Shown here: positions 1 through 7,919 of the stretch, piece after piece
Layout: the number at the start of each line of letters is the position of its first letter
Position numbering within the stretch: position 1 is the first letter of the stretch
Assembly (NCBI GenBank): GCA_030151255.1
Contig: JASLED010000073.1
Span: forward strand, 1 to 32,483
Direction: 5' to 3'
Length of the DNA: 32,483 nucleotides
Origin: Flavobacterium sp.
GTDB lineage: Bacteria; Bacteroidota; Bacteroidia; Flavobacteriales; Flavobacteriaceae
The notes under the pieces: generated by a model
What the model saw: the letters and a program-made list of their open reading frames with translations, nothing else
What the model was told of the DNA's origin: nothing
Database searches by the model: none
Made by a program: the position numbers and the translations under genes

Positions 1-1
1 A

Positions 2-310
2 AGAAGAAAAAGAATTTTGAAGCAAGCCAAAGGTTACTTTGGAAGACGTAAAAACGTTTGGACAGTAGCTAAAAACGCGGTAGAAAAAGCAATGCTTTAT
101 GCTTACCGTGATAGAAAACAAAAGAAAAGAAATTTCCGTTCTTTATGGATTATGCGTATCAACGCTGGTGCTAGATTACACGGAATGAGCTATTCTCAAT
201 TCATGGGTAAATTAAAAGCTAACAATATCGAATTGAACCGTAAAGTTCTTGCAGATTTAGCTACAAATCACCCAGAAGCTTTCGCAGCTATCGTTAATCA
301 AGTAAAATAG
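2..310 (+). CDS. rplT: 50S ribosomal protein L20 (5' end outside the window)
   Basis: L20 binds 23S rRNA early in assembly of the large ribosomal subunit. The frame is open from base 2 and reads RRKRILKQAKGYFGRRKNVW, which matches the basic N-terminal region of L20, followed by the globular part with the family signature around FRSLWIMRINAGAR. About 102 residues are visible; bacterial L20 is about 114-120 residues, so only roughly a dozen N-terminal residues are missing. A TTG at base 17 is internal leucine, not a start. In most bacteria the gene follows infC and rpmI, which would lie just upstream. It ends before a strong hairpin and is convergent with the next gene. Confidence 0.97.
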   Translation, partial: RRKRILKQAKGYFGRRKNVWTVAKNAVEKAMLYAYRDRKQKKRNFRSLWIMRINAGARLHGMSYSQFMGKLKANNIELNRKVLADLATNHPEAFAAIVNQVK

Positions 311-351
311 TAAACGTTTGTCAAATCAGATTATTCTTACTTAATATATTT

Positions 352-382
352 AAAAAGTCCTGTTTTTAACAGGACTTTTTTT
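352..382. terminator. Bidirectional intrinsic terminator after rplT
   Basis: A perfect 13-bp stem (AAAAAGTCCTGTT at 352-364 and AACAGGACTTTTT at 368-380) with a 3-nt loop is followed by more T residues. The A run on the left arm gives a U tract on the other strand, so it can end both rplT and the convergent gene finishing at 407. Confidence 0.93.
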
Positions 383-406
383 GTGTTAGCACTACTTTTA
401 AATGTA

Positions 407-1522
407 TTACAGGTCTTTTCTGTACGTTTTTCTTTCTTTGTGAATAATTGGATTAAAACTTTTCCAAAGTTGTTGAATTCTGATGTTTTCAATTAATAAT
501 GGATTGGTTTCAATAAATTTTATTTTATGTTTTGTAAATGAAGCATAAATCTGTTCAAAAATTAATGCTGTTGGCCCTTTACTTCTAAAATCCGGATCTA
601 CTCCAATTAAATAAAATTCTGCATGATCGTTCTTTTTTATTGCTCTTAGAAGATGGATAAATCCAAATGGAAATAACTTTCCGTTGGCTTTTTGAAATGC
701 TTTAGAAAATGAAGGCATTGTAATGGCAAACGCTACCATTTTATTATTTTCATCCATAACACATGATATGAAATCGGGATGAATAAATTGTAAATATTTT
801 TTCTTGTAATGTTCAATTTGAAAAGGTTCAATGGGTACAAAACTTTGCAAATCAGCATATGTTTTATTTAATAATTCGAACATTTCATCTACATATGGCA
901 TTAATTCTTTGATATTCGTAAATTCTAATAATCTCAAATTATATCTTGTACGTATCATTTGTGCCATTTTGGCAATTTTTTCTTCGTTAAAAGTTTTTAT
1001 ATCAATTTGATATTCAATCCATTCGGCTTCTGGCTTGAAATTAAGTTGCTCTAAATGCTTTGGGTAATATTCATGATTGTAAATTCCAATCATAGTAGCA
1101 ATGTAATCAAAACCTTGGGTAAGCATTCCTGCTTTATCCATATTAGAAAATCCCATTGGGCCTTCTATATATTGCATTTTATTATCTCTTCCAAACTGTT
1201 CTACTTCATTTAATAAAGCTTTAGTTACTTCCAAATCATCAATAGTTTCAAACCAACCAAATCTAACTTTAGGTTTGTGTAAATCGTTTACTTCTGTCCA
1301 ATTAATGCAACAAGCTACTCGGCCAACAGGCTTTCCGTTTTTTAGGGCCAAATAAAAGCGAGCGTCTACTGTTTTAAATATATCATTTTCTGGATTAAAA
1401 CTTTGTACTTCTTCCTTTATCATTGGCGGAACCCAATATTTGTTGCCTTTATATAATTCGAAGGGAAACTGAACAAAAGTTTTAAAATCGTCTTTTGTTT
1501 GTACTTGTTTTATAGTAATCAT
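407..1522 (-). CDS. GNAT-superfamily-like protein (YghO-type), function unknown
   Basis: This 371-residue soluble protein resembles the large GNAT-like proteins common in Bacteroidota, often labelled YghO-like or N-acetyltransferase. The N-terminal half carries a FELYKGNKYWVPP segment and an RVACCINW strand. The C-terminal half has AEFYLIGVDPDFRSKGPTALIFEQI, where the RSKGPT part corresponds to the acetyl-CoA loop (usually Q/RxxGxG/A) but is degenerate, followed by an ETNPLLIENI stretch. Acyl transfer is inferred from the fold; no substrate can be proposed. It lies 40 nt downstream of the methyltransferase gene on the same strand, so co-transcription is plausible. The start is the ATG preceded by A-rich sequence. 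Confidence 0.7.
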   Translation of the reverse strand: MITIKQVQTKDDFKTFVQFPFELYKGNKYWVPPMIKEEVQSFNPENDIFKTVDARFYLALKNGKPVGRVACCINWTEVNDLHKPKVRFGWFETIDDLEVTKALLNEVEQFGRDNKMQYIEGPMGFSNMDKAGMLTQGFDYIATMIGIYNHEYYPKHLEQLNFKPEAEWIEYQIDIKTFNEEKIAKMAQMIRTRYNLRLLEFTNIKELMPYVDEMFELLNKTYADLQSFVPIEPFQIEHYKKKYLQFIHPDFISCVMDENNKMVAFAITMPSFSKAFQKANGKLFPFGFIHLLRAIKKNDHAEFYLIGVDPDFRSKGPTALIFEQIYASFTKHKIKFIETNPLLIENIRIQQLWKSFNPIIHKERKTYRKDL

Positions 1523-1562
1523 CTTGTTGTGTTTAAATTAGTTGAATTTAGTACCGGAAGAA

Positions 1563-2231
1563 TTATTGTAAACGTTTTACAGTTATAACATTATTGAAAT
1601 TTTTTGATTCATTCATATATCTAACTGAAAAATTTTCAGGTTCAAATTGACATTCAAATGCCTTATTTCTATTGCTATCTTCCAGGTTTAAAGTTATTGT
1701 ATTAAAGATAATAAAACCATTTATGTTTAAAATTTGTTTTAAATGATTAATAAAATAAGATTCAAATAAGAAAGAGGGCATATGAGCATCTTGAAAAATA
1801 TCAATTAAAATAAGATCATACGTTTCTTTACAACTTAAAACATATTCAAATGCATCTATTTTAATAATGTTATGGTTGTGATTGAAATAATCGAGATTGA
1901 AATATTTCTTAGCAATAAAAAGAATAGTATCGTCAATTTCTATGCTTGTAATTTTGCCTTTGTAGCCAATTTCATTTCGAAGTAAATAAACGGTACTACC
2001 AGCGCCTAATCCTAAGTTGAGAATATTTTGCATTGGTTTTATTTTGTGATAACCAATAAATTTTAGGCTGCGCTTAAATATTTGCTCTAATTTTCCGTAA
2101 GAGTAGGTTGTATTAGTGGTATCTAGTACCAATTGCCCATTTATCCAGTTTATTTCTAATTGTTTATTGTACTGAGATCTAATTTTTTTTACAGGTATTG
2201 GAGCAATATAACTTAGTAGTTTTTTGAGCAT
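1563..2231 (-). CDS. Spermidine-synthase-like SAM-dependent methyltransferase fold protein
   Basis: The 222-residue product has the N-terminal beta-strand region of the spermidine synthase family (NGQLVLDT..TTYSYG, residues 31-46). A class I SAM-fold follows: glycine motif ILNLGLGAGST (70-80), acidic strand end SIEID (96-100) and DLILIDIF (139-146). In true spermidine synthases the glycine motif is GGGDG and the later aspartate motif binds the polyamine. Both are altered here, so a role other than polyamine synthesis is likely, as for many orphan SpeE-like proteins. The start ATG follows TATAA. It probably shares a transcript with the GNAT-like gene downstream. Confidence 0.75.
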   Translation of the reverse strand: MLKKLLSYIAPIPVKKIRSQYNKQLEINWINGQLVLDTTNTTYSYGKLEQIFKRSLKFIGYHKIKPMQNILNLGLGAGSTVYLLRNEIGYKGKITSIEIDDTILFIAKKYFNLDYFNHNHNIIKIDAFEYVLSCKETYDLILIDIFQDAHMPSFLFESYFINHLKQILNINGFIIFNTITLNLEDSNRNKAFECQFEPENFSVRYMNESKNFNNVITVKRLQ

Positions 2232-2253
2232 TTTATAATCGTATTCCTTTATG

Positions 2254-2289
2254 AAAAAGAGGCGAGTAAATACATACGCGCCTCTTTTT
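2254..2289 (-). terminator. Intrinsic terminator after the DUF2007 gene
   Basis: Arms AAAAAGAGGCG (2254-2264) and CGCCTCTTTTT (2279-2289) form a perfect 11-bp stem with a 14-nt loop. On the minus strand the left arm ends in a U run, so it ends transcription from the DUF2007 gene just before the methyltransferase start. Confidence 0.85.
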
Positions 2290-2310
2290 TATTTTGTTTT
2301 GAGTGAAAAA

Positions 2311-2529
2311 TTATTCGTGAATATCATTCTCTTTTAAAAGCTCTTGTGCTCTTTTTAGGTCTTGTTCTTCTACTAGAATATTAACTGCTTTTCCTAAAGC
2401 ACCAAATCCAGCGCCTATTGCAGATTCAATATCGTCTCTTACGATAAATGGAATTTGATTTTCTTCCAAAATGTTTTTTACGGCTAAAACCATAACTTCA
2501 CTTCCAGAAAATAATATTGTATGATTCAT
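2311..2529 (-). CDS. DUF2007 domain protein (putative signal-transducing protein)
   Basis: A 72-residue protein that matches the DUF2007 family (small ferredoxin-like alpha/beta proteins of unknown role). Recognisable features are the opening HTILFSGSEVMVLAVKNILEENQIPF and the closing ILVEEQDLKRAQELLKEN. The central GAGFGALGKA is typical of Bacteroidota members. The length is normal for the family. It has its own terminator downstream and A/T-rich sequence before the ATG. The family name 'putative signal transducing protein' is historical; no biochemical function can be inferred. Confidence 0.88.
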   Translation of the reverse strand: MNHTILFSGSEVMVLAVKNILEENQIPFIVRDDIESAIGAGFGALGKAVNILVEEQDLKRAQELLKENDIHE

Positions 2530-2596
2530 AATGATTAATTTGTTGTTTATAAAAATACAACTTATAATTTAAAAAACTAATTATTTCTTTTTATAA

Positions 2597-3715
2597 TTAT
2601 AACTTAATTCTTCGAGTATTGTTAATCTGATAGCTAAAATTTTCTATTAAGACAATGTTTCTGTCATCGCTACCCCAAAATAAATTATTTACAGGATAAT
2701 AGCTTTTTAATGAAGTTAGATTTTTATTGTCAAATTTACCACCTAATGTTTGGTATAAACCGTAATGAATTAAAACTTCTTCTTCTATTCCGTTGTAAAA
2801 TTTAATAGGATAACCATAAAATCTACTGCTCATAAAAAAATATGAAATGATATCTTTTGTTTTAAAATCTCCTCCAGAAAGTCCAACATCTGGGTTTCTT
2901 CGATTAATGTAAAACTGATTTTCATTCAACATTTTTAAATTGTTATAACTATTTAAATCAAATGCAGAAATCGTTTTTACACTAGCTTTGTTGTCAGTTA
3001 ATGAAACTTCACGTAAATATTGATTATTTTCTAAGTAAAAGAATTTTGTATCAAAGGTTGATAATGGAAATTTTAAATTTACAGAAGCTGTCGTTCCTTC
3101 ACCATCCTGCGGAATTGTAGTGCTATTATTTGGTCCGCCAATAAAGAATTCTAATGTGCTATTTTCAATATCTAATCCAATTGTATAAATTGTGTTTTCA
3201 TCTTGTACAAGTAGTTTGTTCTGCTGTGGCCAAAAGCTAATTTTCTTTAAATTTGAATTGGTTACTTTTTCAAAAAATGCTGTAGTTTTTGTGTTTACGT
3301 TATATTTCCAAATTGTTTTGGTATCTGGCTTATTGATGTTGCTCAATATGGTGTAAAAATTACCTTCTTTATCTACAGTGTATAGATCTTCTAAACCACC
3401 TTCGTCTTTTTTAAAGTTAAAATTATTTAATTCTTCTATAGAGGCTAAAGTAGAAAATTCGCCCGATTTTGAAACAGACTGAATATTTAATTGATCATTT
3501 TCATATAACGTTGAAAAGATTGCTTTTTCTTCCGTAGCATATAAAATTTTTACGTCAGCAGGGGAGAAGCTTGTAGTTTGTGGAATACGCTCTTTAAAAA
3601 ATCCTTGAATGAATGGATTTGCGTTGTTGTTTAAATTTTCGTCAGTTACTTTGCTACAAGATATTGATGACAATAATAAAAGTGCAGAGCCACAAAGAGT
3701 TAAATATTTTTTCAT
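2597..3715 (-). CDS. Predicted lipoprotein, unrecognised family
   Basis: An in-frame upstream start at 3754 would add 13 residues. The start at 3715 is preferred because it gives a clean lipoprotein signal (MKKYLTLCGSALLLLSSISC, lipobox SSIS|C) and follows an A-rich tract. The mature part (about 350 residues) has repeated short strand patterns such as DLYTVDKEGNFYTIL, KTIWKYNVNTKTTAFF and KLLVQDENTIYTI. These suggest a beta-propeller-like fold, but no catalytic motif is visible and the family is not recognised. It should be anchored in the outer or inner membrane by the lipidated cysteine. It lies downstream of clpB on the same strand, separated by a strong terminator, so it is probably transcribed independently. 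Confidence 0.75.
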   Translation of the reverse strand: MKKYLTLCGSALLLLSSISCSKVTDENLNNNANPFIQGFFKERIPQTTSFSPADVKILYATEEKAIFSTLYENDQLNIQSVSKSGEFSTLASIEELNNFNFKKDEGGLEDLYTVDKEGNFYTILSNINKPDTKTIWKYNVNTKTTAFFEKVTNSNLKKISFWPQQNKLLVQDENTIYTIGLDIENSTLEFFIGGPNNSTTIPQDGEGTTASVNLKFPLSTFDTKFFYLENNQYLREVSLTDNKASVKTISAFDLNSYNNLKMLNENQFYINRRNPDVGLSGGDFKTKDIISYFFMSSRFYGYPIKFYNGIEEEVLIHYGLYQTLGGKFDNKNLTSLKSYYPVNNLFWGSDDRNIVLIENFSYQINNTRRIKL

Positions 3716-3877
3716 TTTTTTTATTTGTAGGTTTGATTTGTATTGATTCTTCAAAATTAAAAGTTTTTATTCGCCTAAAAGTTGTATTCACATTCTTTTA
3801 TAATAAGTTTAGATTTTAATTATGTTATTATAGTGTTGTTTTTTGAGCTTTATTTTTTAAAATATGTGCGAAATAAA

Positions 3878-3909
3878 AAAAGCAATAGCACAGAAGTGCT
3901 ATTGCTTTT
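3878..3909 (-). terminator. Intrinsic terminator after clpB
   Basis: A perfect 14-bp stem (AAAAGCAATAGCAC at 3878-3891 and GTGCTATTGCTTTT at 3896-3909) has a 4-nt loop. Further A residues lie to its left, which become a U tract on the minus strand. It sits 21 nt beyond the clpB stop. Confidence 0.93.
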
Positions 3910-3930
3910 GATAATTAAGTAATAATTGTA

Positions 3931-6519
3931 TTATTCTTGATTTCTAAATACTAGTTCATTATTAAATGAATCTAATAAAATTATGCTATCTGATTTTACT
4001 TTACCTGCCAAAATTTCTTTTGATAAACGGTTTAGAACTTCTTTTTGCACTACTCTTTTTACCGGACGTGCACCAAATTCTGGATCAAAACCTTTAGTTG
4101 CCAAAAACTCTTTTGCTTCTGAGGTTGCTTCCATATGAATGTTTTGTTGTGCCAACATTTTAAACACACTTTTTAGTTGAATATCAACAATTTGCAAAAT
4201 ATTGTTTTTGCTTAATGGCGTAAACATCACTACCTCATCAATACGATTTAAAAACTCTGGGCGAACCGTTTGTTTTAACTCATTCAATACCCCAACTTTT
4301 GCATCTTCAGAAGCTTGTTCAAGGTTGGTAGCATTTTCAAATTTTTCTTGAATGATGTGACTTCCCATATTTGATGTCATGATGATAATTGTGTTTTTGA
4401 AATCTGCCAAACGTCCTTTATTGTCTGTTAAGCGCCCTTCGTCCAATACTTGCAATAAGATATTAAACGTATCAGGATGCGCTTTTTCAATTTCATCCAA
4501 CAACACAACAGAATATGGTTTTCTACGCACTGCTTCGGTCAACTGTCCACCTTCGTCATACCCAACGTATCCTGGAGGCGCTCCAACTAAACGACTCACG
4601 CTATGTCTTTCTCCATATTCACTCATATCGATACGCGTCATGGCATTTTCATCGTCAAATAAATATTCTGCCAATGCTTTAGCCAATTCCGTTTTACCTA
4701 CTCCTGTTGTTCCTAAGAATAAGAAAGAACCAATTGGTTTTTTCGGATCTTGTAATCCAGCACGACTTCTGCGTACTGCGTCACTAATTGCTTCAATTGC
4801 TTCTTCTTGCCCTACAACTCGAGTGTGTAATTCGTCTTCTAAATACAATAATTTTTCGCGTTCGCTTTGTAGCATTTTTGCTACAGGAACTCCTGTCCAT
4901 TTAGCAACAACTTCTGCAATATCATCGCTGGTTACTTCTTCTTTAATAAGTGAAGTTCCATTCTGATTTTCTTCTAGTTGCTTTTGTGCTTTTTCAAGTT
5001 CTTCTTGCGCTACTTTAATTTTTCCGTAACGCAATTCAGCTACTTTACCATAATCACCATCTCTTTCGGCTTTTTCAGCTTCAAGTTTTAAGGTTTCTAT
5101 TTCTTGTTTGATATTTTGTACACGATCTACAACTTCTTTTTCTGATTGCCACTTTGTATAAATATCGTTTCTATCTTCTTTTAAATTTGCAACTTCTAAG
5201 CCAAGTGATTTTAATTTGTCTTCGTCATTTTCGCGTTTAATTGCTTCAATTTCAATTTCTAATTGCATTATTTTACGATCAAGAACATCTAATTCTTCTG
5301 GTTTAGAATTAATTTCCATTCTTAATTTTGCCGCTGCTTCATCCATTAAATCAATGGCTTTGTCTGGTAAAAAACGATTGGTAATGTATCTTTCAGATAA
5401 ATTAACCGCTGCAATAATTGCTTCGTCTTTGATGCGTACTTTGTGATGTGCTTCATATTTTTCTTTAATACCACGTAAAATAGAAATAGCACTTTCTGTA
5501 TCTGGCTCATCCACAATAACTTTTTGAAAACGACGCTCTAATGCTTTGTCTTTTTCAAAGTATTTTTGGTATTCGTCTAAGGTTGTTGCTCCAATAGAAC
5601 GCAATTCTCCTCTGGCCAAAGCAGGTTTAAGGATATTGGCTGCGTCCATTGCGCCATCGCCGCCGCCAGCACCTACAAGTGTGTGAATTTCATCTATAAA
5701 AAGAATGATGTTTCCTTCGGCAGAAGTTACTTCTTTTACAACTGATTTTAAACGTTCTTCAAATTCTCCTTTGTATTTTGCACCAGCAATTAACGCTCCC
5801 ATATCTAATGAAAAGATTTGTTTATCTTTTAGATTTTCTGGTACGTCTTGTTGCACAATACGGTGAGCCAATCCTTCTGCAATAGCTGTTTTACCAACTC
5901 CTGGCTCTCCAATAAGCATTGGGTTGTTTTTGGTTCGACGGCTTAAGATTTGTAATACACGACGAATTTCTTCGTCACGACCAATTACAGGATCAAGTTT
6001 ACCTTCGTTGGCCAATTGCGTTAGGTTGTTGGCATATTTATTTAAAGAATTGTAAGTATCTTCTGCCGAAGCTGAAGTTACCCTTGCTCCATTTCTGATT
6101 TCGTTAATAGCTGCTTCAAGTTGTTTTTCTGTTACACCTTGGTCTTTTAATATTTGAGCTACTTTACTTTTTGATTTGAAAATAGCCAATATTAAATGCT
6201 CAATAGAAACAAACTCATCTTTCATTTTTGTGGCAATAGCTTGTGCTTCAGTTAGAGCAGTGCCTGCTTCGCGAGACAAACCAACTTGTCCGCCAGCTAC
6301 TTTAGGAAAACCTAAAATAGTGGCATCTAAAACCGATTTGAAAGTATCTACATTGATGTTTAATTTTTTAAGTATAAATGGAGTTACATTTTCATCAACT
6401 TCCATAATTGCCTTAAAAATGTGTTCGTTTTCTATTTGTTGTTGGCCCATACCTTGCACAATTACTTGTGCTTGCTGTAAGGCTTCTTGTGATTTTATTG
6501 TAAAATTATTTAAATTCAT
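3931..6519 (-). CDS. clpB: ATP-dependent chaperone ClpB
   Basis: ClpB is the Hsp100 disaggregase that works with DnaK to rescue aggregated proteins in the cytoplasm. The 862-residue length is normal. Visible in order are: an N-terminal Clp repeat domain (about 1-145), NBD1 with Walker A GEPGVGKT (204-211) and Walker B ILFIDEIHTL, a long charged coiled-coil M domain (about 400-530), NBD2 with Walker A GTTGVGKT (603-610) and VVLLDEIEKAH, and the C-terminal small domain. The start MNLNNFTIKSQEAL is the usual one for this phylum. There is no ClpP-binding loop signal, as expected for ClpB. The upstream region has an inverted repeat abutting the start codon, listed separately. Confidence 0.98.
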   Translation of the reverse strand: MNLNNFTIKSQEALQQAQVIVQGMGQQQIENEHIFKAIMEVDENVTPFILKKLNINVDTFKSVLDATILGFPKVAGGQVGLSREAGTALTEAQAIATKMKDEFVSIEHLILAIFKSKSKVAQILKDQGVTEKQLEAAINEIRNGARVTSASAEDTYNSLNKYANNLTQLANEGKLDPVIGRDEEIRRVLQILSRRTKNNPMLIGEPGVGKTAIAEGLAHRIVQQDVPENLKDKQIFSLDMGALIAGAKYKGEFEERLKSVVKEVTSAEGNIILFIDEIHTLVGAGGGDGAMDAANILKPALARGELRSIGATTLDEYQKYFEKDKALERRFQKVIVDEPDTESAISILRGIKEKYEAHHKVRIKDEAIIAAVNLSERYITNRFLPDKAIDLMDEAAAKLRMEINSKPEELDVLDRKIMQLEIEIEAIKRENDEDKLKSLGLEVANLKEDRNDIYTKWQSEKEVVDRVQNIKQEIETLKLEAEKAERDGDYGKVAELRYGKIKVAQEELEKAQKQLEENQNGTSLIKEEVTSDDIAEVVAKWTGVPVAKMLQSEREKLLYLEDELHTRVVGQEEAIEAISDAVRRSRAGLQDPKKPIGSFLFLGTTGVGKTELAKALAEYLFDDENAMTRIDMSEYGERHSVSRLVGAPPGYVGYDEGGQLTEAVRRKPYSVVLLDEIEKAHPDTFNILLQVLDEGRLTDNKGRLADFKNTIIIMTSNMGSHIIQEKFENATNLEQASEDAKVGVLNELKQTVRPEFLNRIDEVVMFTPLSKNNILQIVDIQLKSVFKMLAQQNIHMEATSEAKEFLATKGFDPEFGARPVKRVVQKEVLNRLSKEILAGKVKSDSIILLDSFNNELVFRNQE

Positions 6520-6520
6520 A

Positions 6521-6583
6521 GTCTTGTATCAATTGTTTGTGGTTAATACTAAGCAATTTGTATTCCAGTTAAATATACAAGAC
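6521..6583 (-). promoter_or_regulatory. Inverted repeat in front of clpB (possible 5'UTR hairpin)
   Basis: GTCTTGTAT (6521-6529) and ATACAAGAC (6575-6583) are perfect 9-bp inverted repeats 45 nt apart. One arm lies one base from the clpB start codon. If the clpB transcript begins upstream of 6583, the arms could pair and cover the ribosome entry region. The sequence shows only the repeat. A temperature- or stress-responsive role is inference, prompted by clpB being a heat-shock gene. Confidence 0.4.
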
Positions 6584-6603
6584 TTTTTGTCAATATTTAT
6601 ACA

Positions 6604-6611
6604 TATCTTTG
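6604..6611 (+). promoter_or_regulatory. Candidate -7 promoter box for ytxJ
   Basis: TATCTTTG matches the Bacteroidota -7 consensus TAnnTTTG exactly, 66 nt upstream of the ytxJ start. No good -33 TTG is seen at the usual spacing. Confidence 0.45.
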
Positions 6612-6677
6612 TTTATTATTGTGTCAAAACGGCATAAAATTGTTGATTTTATATTAATTAAACTGAAATTTTGTCTT

Positions 6678-7019
6678 ATGAATTGGATTGAATTACATAC
6701 AACTGAAGAATTAAATGCATTAATTGCAGAATCGAACACAAAACCTGTAGTTATTTTTAAAAATAGCACTACATGTTTTATCAGTAAAATGGCATTGCGT
6801 AATTTTGAAGCTGAATTTGCAAATGTAAGCAGAGTGAATTGTTATATGATTGATGTAAAAAAAGATAGATCATTATCAATGGAAGTTGCAGAGCGTTTTA
6901 AGGTGCAACACGAATCACCTCAATTGTTAATTCTGTATAAGGAATCGATTGTTTATCATACTTCTCATGAAGGAATTGATGCAGCTATTACCGAAAAACA
7001 ACTAGCTACAACAATATAA
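6678..7019 (+). CDS. ytxJ: YtxJ-like monothiol thioredoxin-fold protein (bacillithiol-type redox)
   Basis: The product is 113 residues from the ATG at 6678. A longer frame to 6609 exists, but its extra N-terminus is not family-like. Residues 26-36 read IFKNSTTCFIS, giving a monothiol CxxS active site (Cys33, Ser36) in the position of the thioredoxin motif. Residues 78-82 carry HESPQ with the cis-proline (Pro81). These match the YtxJ/DUF2847 family, which is proposed to act as a bacilliredoxin-like protein removing bacillithiol from mixed disulfides. Whether this organism makes bacillithiol cannot be judged here, since no bshA/B/C lies in the window. It is divergent from clpB, which would suit an oxidative-stress role. 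Confidence 0.85.
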   Translation: MNWIELHTTEELNALIAESNTKPVVIFKNSTTCFISKMALRNFEAEFANVSRVNCYMIDVKKDRSLSMEVAERFKVQHESPQLLILYKESIVYHTSHEGIDAAITEKQLATTI

Positions 7020-7040
7020 TGTAGGAGGGATATTAATAAT

Positions 7041-7073
7041 AAAAGACTTTTGTAAGAAAAACAAAAGTCTTTT
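7041..7073. terminator. Bidirectional hairpin between ytxJ and the beta-barrel gene
   Basis: A perfect 13-bp stem, AAAAGACTTTTGT (7041-7053) and ACAAAAGTCTTTT (7061-7073), with a 7-nt loop lies between convergent genes. The T run is short on both strands, so efficiency is uncertain. Confidence 0.8.
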
Positions 7074-7097
7074 ACACAAATATAAAATATAAAAAAA

Positions 7098-7919
7098 TTA
7101 AGGTTCCCAAATAATGCGTGTTAGAAAATCCATTCTTACATCTTTATAGCTAGATAGAGGAATTCCTGTGGCAATACCAACTGCTAAATTATGCATTAGT
7201 GCTACTTTTATTTGTGGGTGTATTACGTATTGAAAACGATTGTGTTTAAAATCGATGTTATTTTCAATACCAATAAAGTTTTTACTATTTGGTAGCACAT
7301 ATAGCAAACTTGCATTAATTGTTCCTAATACATTAGTTGTACCAGTATCAAAATGATTTTCAAAAACAGGCCCTCCAAAAATCATTGCATTAAAATTGTT
7401 GAATTTTTTAGCCACAATTAAAATTGGATTCATTCGCATGCCAGTAAAAAAACTACCGTCGCCATCTAATTTCTTAAAATAATTCATTTCAAATTCATGA
7501 ATGTACGCAACAGCCATAGAAGTTTGCGCTTTTTCATTGACTAAAAAAGTATATTGAGCAGCTAATTTTATACCTTCAATTCTGTTGTTTGGAATATTTT
7601 CATGACCAATTCCATTTTCTTTACTAAAGGAGAACGGAATTTCTACTTCCAATCCCAACCGATTTGCCACAGCCCATTCATATTCAAAAAAGCCAAAATA
7701 TTCGTTGTACGAATTGTGATCAGCAACACCAAAACCAGCATTAAATTCAGCTTCGCCTTTGCGCGCACCTAAATCTCTCATCAAATCGTTAAACAAAGGT
7801 TCGGCGTGTTCTACTTTTGGAAGTAATTTTTTTTGTTCATTAGGAGTTTCATTTTTCTCTTGCGCACTACTTGATAAACTAATAAAAACGAAAAGTAAGA
7901 ACAGTATATTTTTTTTCAT
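7098..7919 (-). CDS. Predicted outer-membrane beta-barrel protein (HAEP motif family)
   Basis: The 273-residue protein has a Sec signal peptide (MKKNILFLLFVFISLSSSAQ, cleavage about residue 20), then a short linker and a conserved opening around HAEPLFNDLMRDLGARKGE. The rest alternates amphipathic strands (FNAGFGVADHNSYNEYFGFFEYEWAVANRLGLEVEIPF and similar) and ends with an aromatic-rich strand, as in outer-membrane barrels. I recognise the HAEPL..DL.RDLGARKGE opening from uncharacterised Bacteroidota proteins, which are sometimes mislabelled as a purine biosynthesis enzyme; nothing here supports that. Transport or structural function is unknown. The ATG at 7919 is preferred over a TTG six bases upstream. 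Confidence 0.7.
   Translation of the reverse strand: MKKNILFLLFVFISLSSSAQEKNETPNEQKKLLPKVEHAEPLFNDLMRDLGARKGEAEFNAGFGVADHNSYNEYFGFFEYEWAVANRLGLEVEIPFSFSKENGIGHENIPNNRIEGIKLAAQYTFLVNEKAQTSMAVAYIHEFEMNYFKKLDGDGSFFTGMRMNPILIVAKKFNNFNAMIFGGPVFENHFDTGTTNVLGTINASLLYVLPNSKNFIGIENNIDFKHNRFQYVIHPQIKVALMHNLAVGIATGIPLSSYKDVRMDFLTRIIWEP

Noticed and set aside
4379..4966. 195-codon open frame on the plus strand inside clpB
   Set aside because: It is exactly antisense to the conserved NBD2 region of clpB and its translation (Ser/Thr/Asn-rich) resembles no protein family; it is a by-product of codon bias.
6176..6637. 153-codon plus-strand frame overlapping the clpB 5' end
   Set aside because: Antisense to the ClpB N-domain, cysteine-rich nonsense translation, no plausible start context.
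7098..7919. Purine biosynthesis enzyme label sometimes attached to HAEP-type barrel proteins
   Set aside because: The sequence has a signal peptide and a beta-barrel strand pattern, with no ATP-grasp or amidotransferase motifs.
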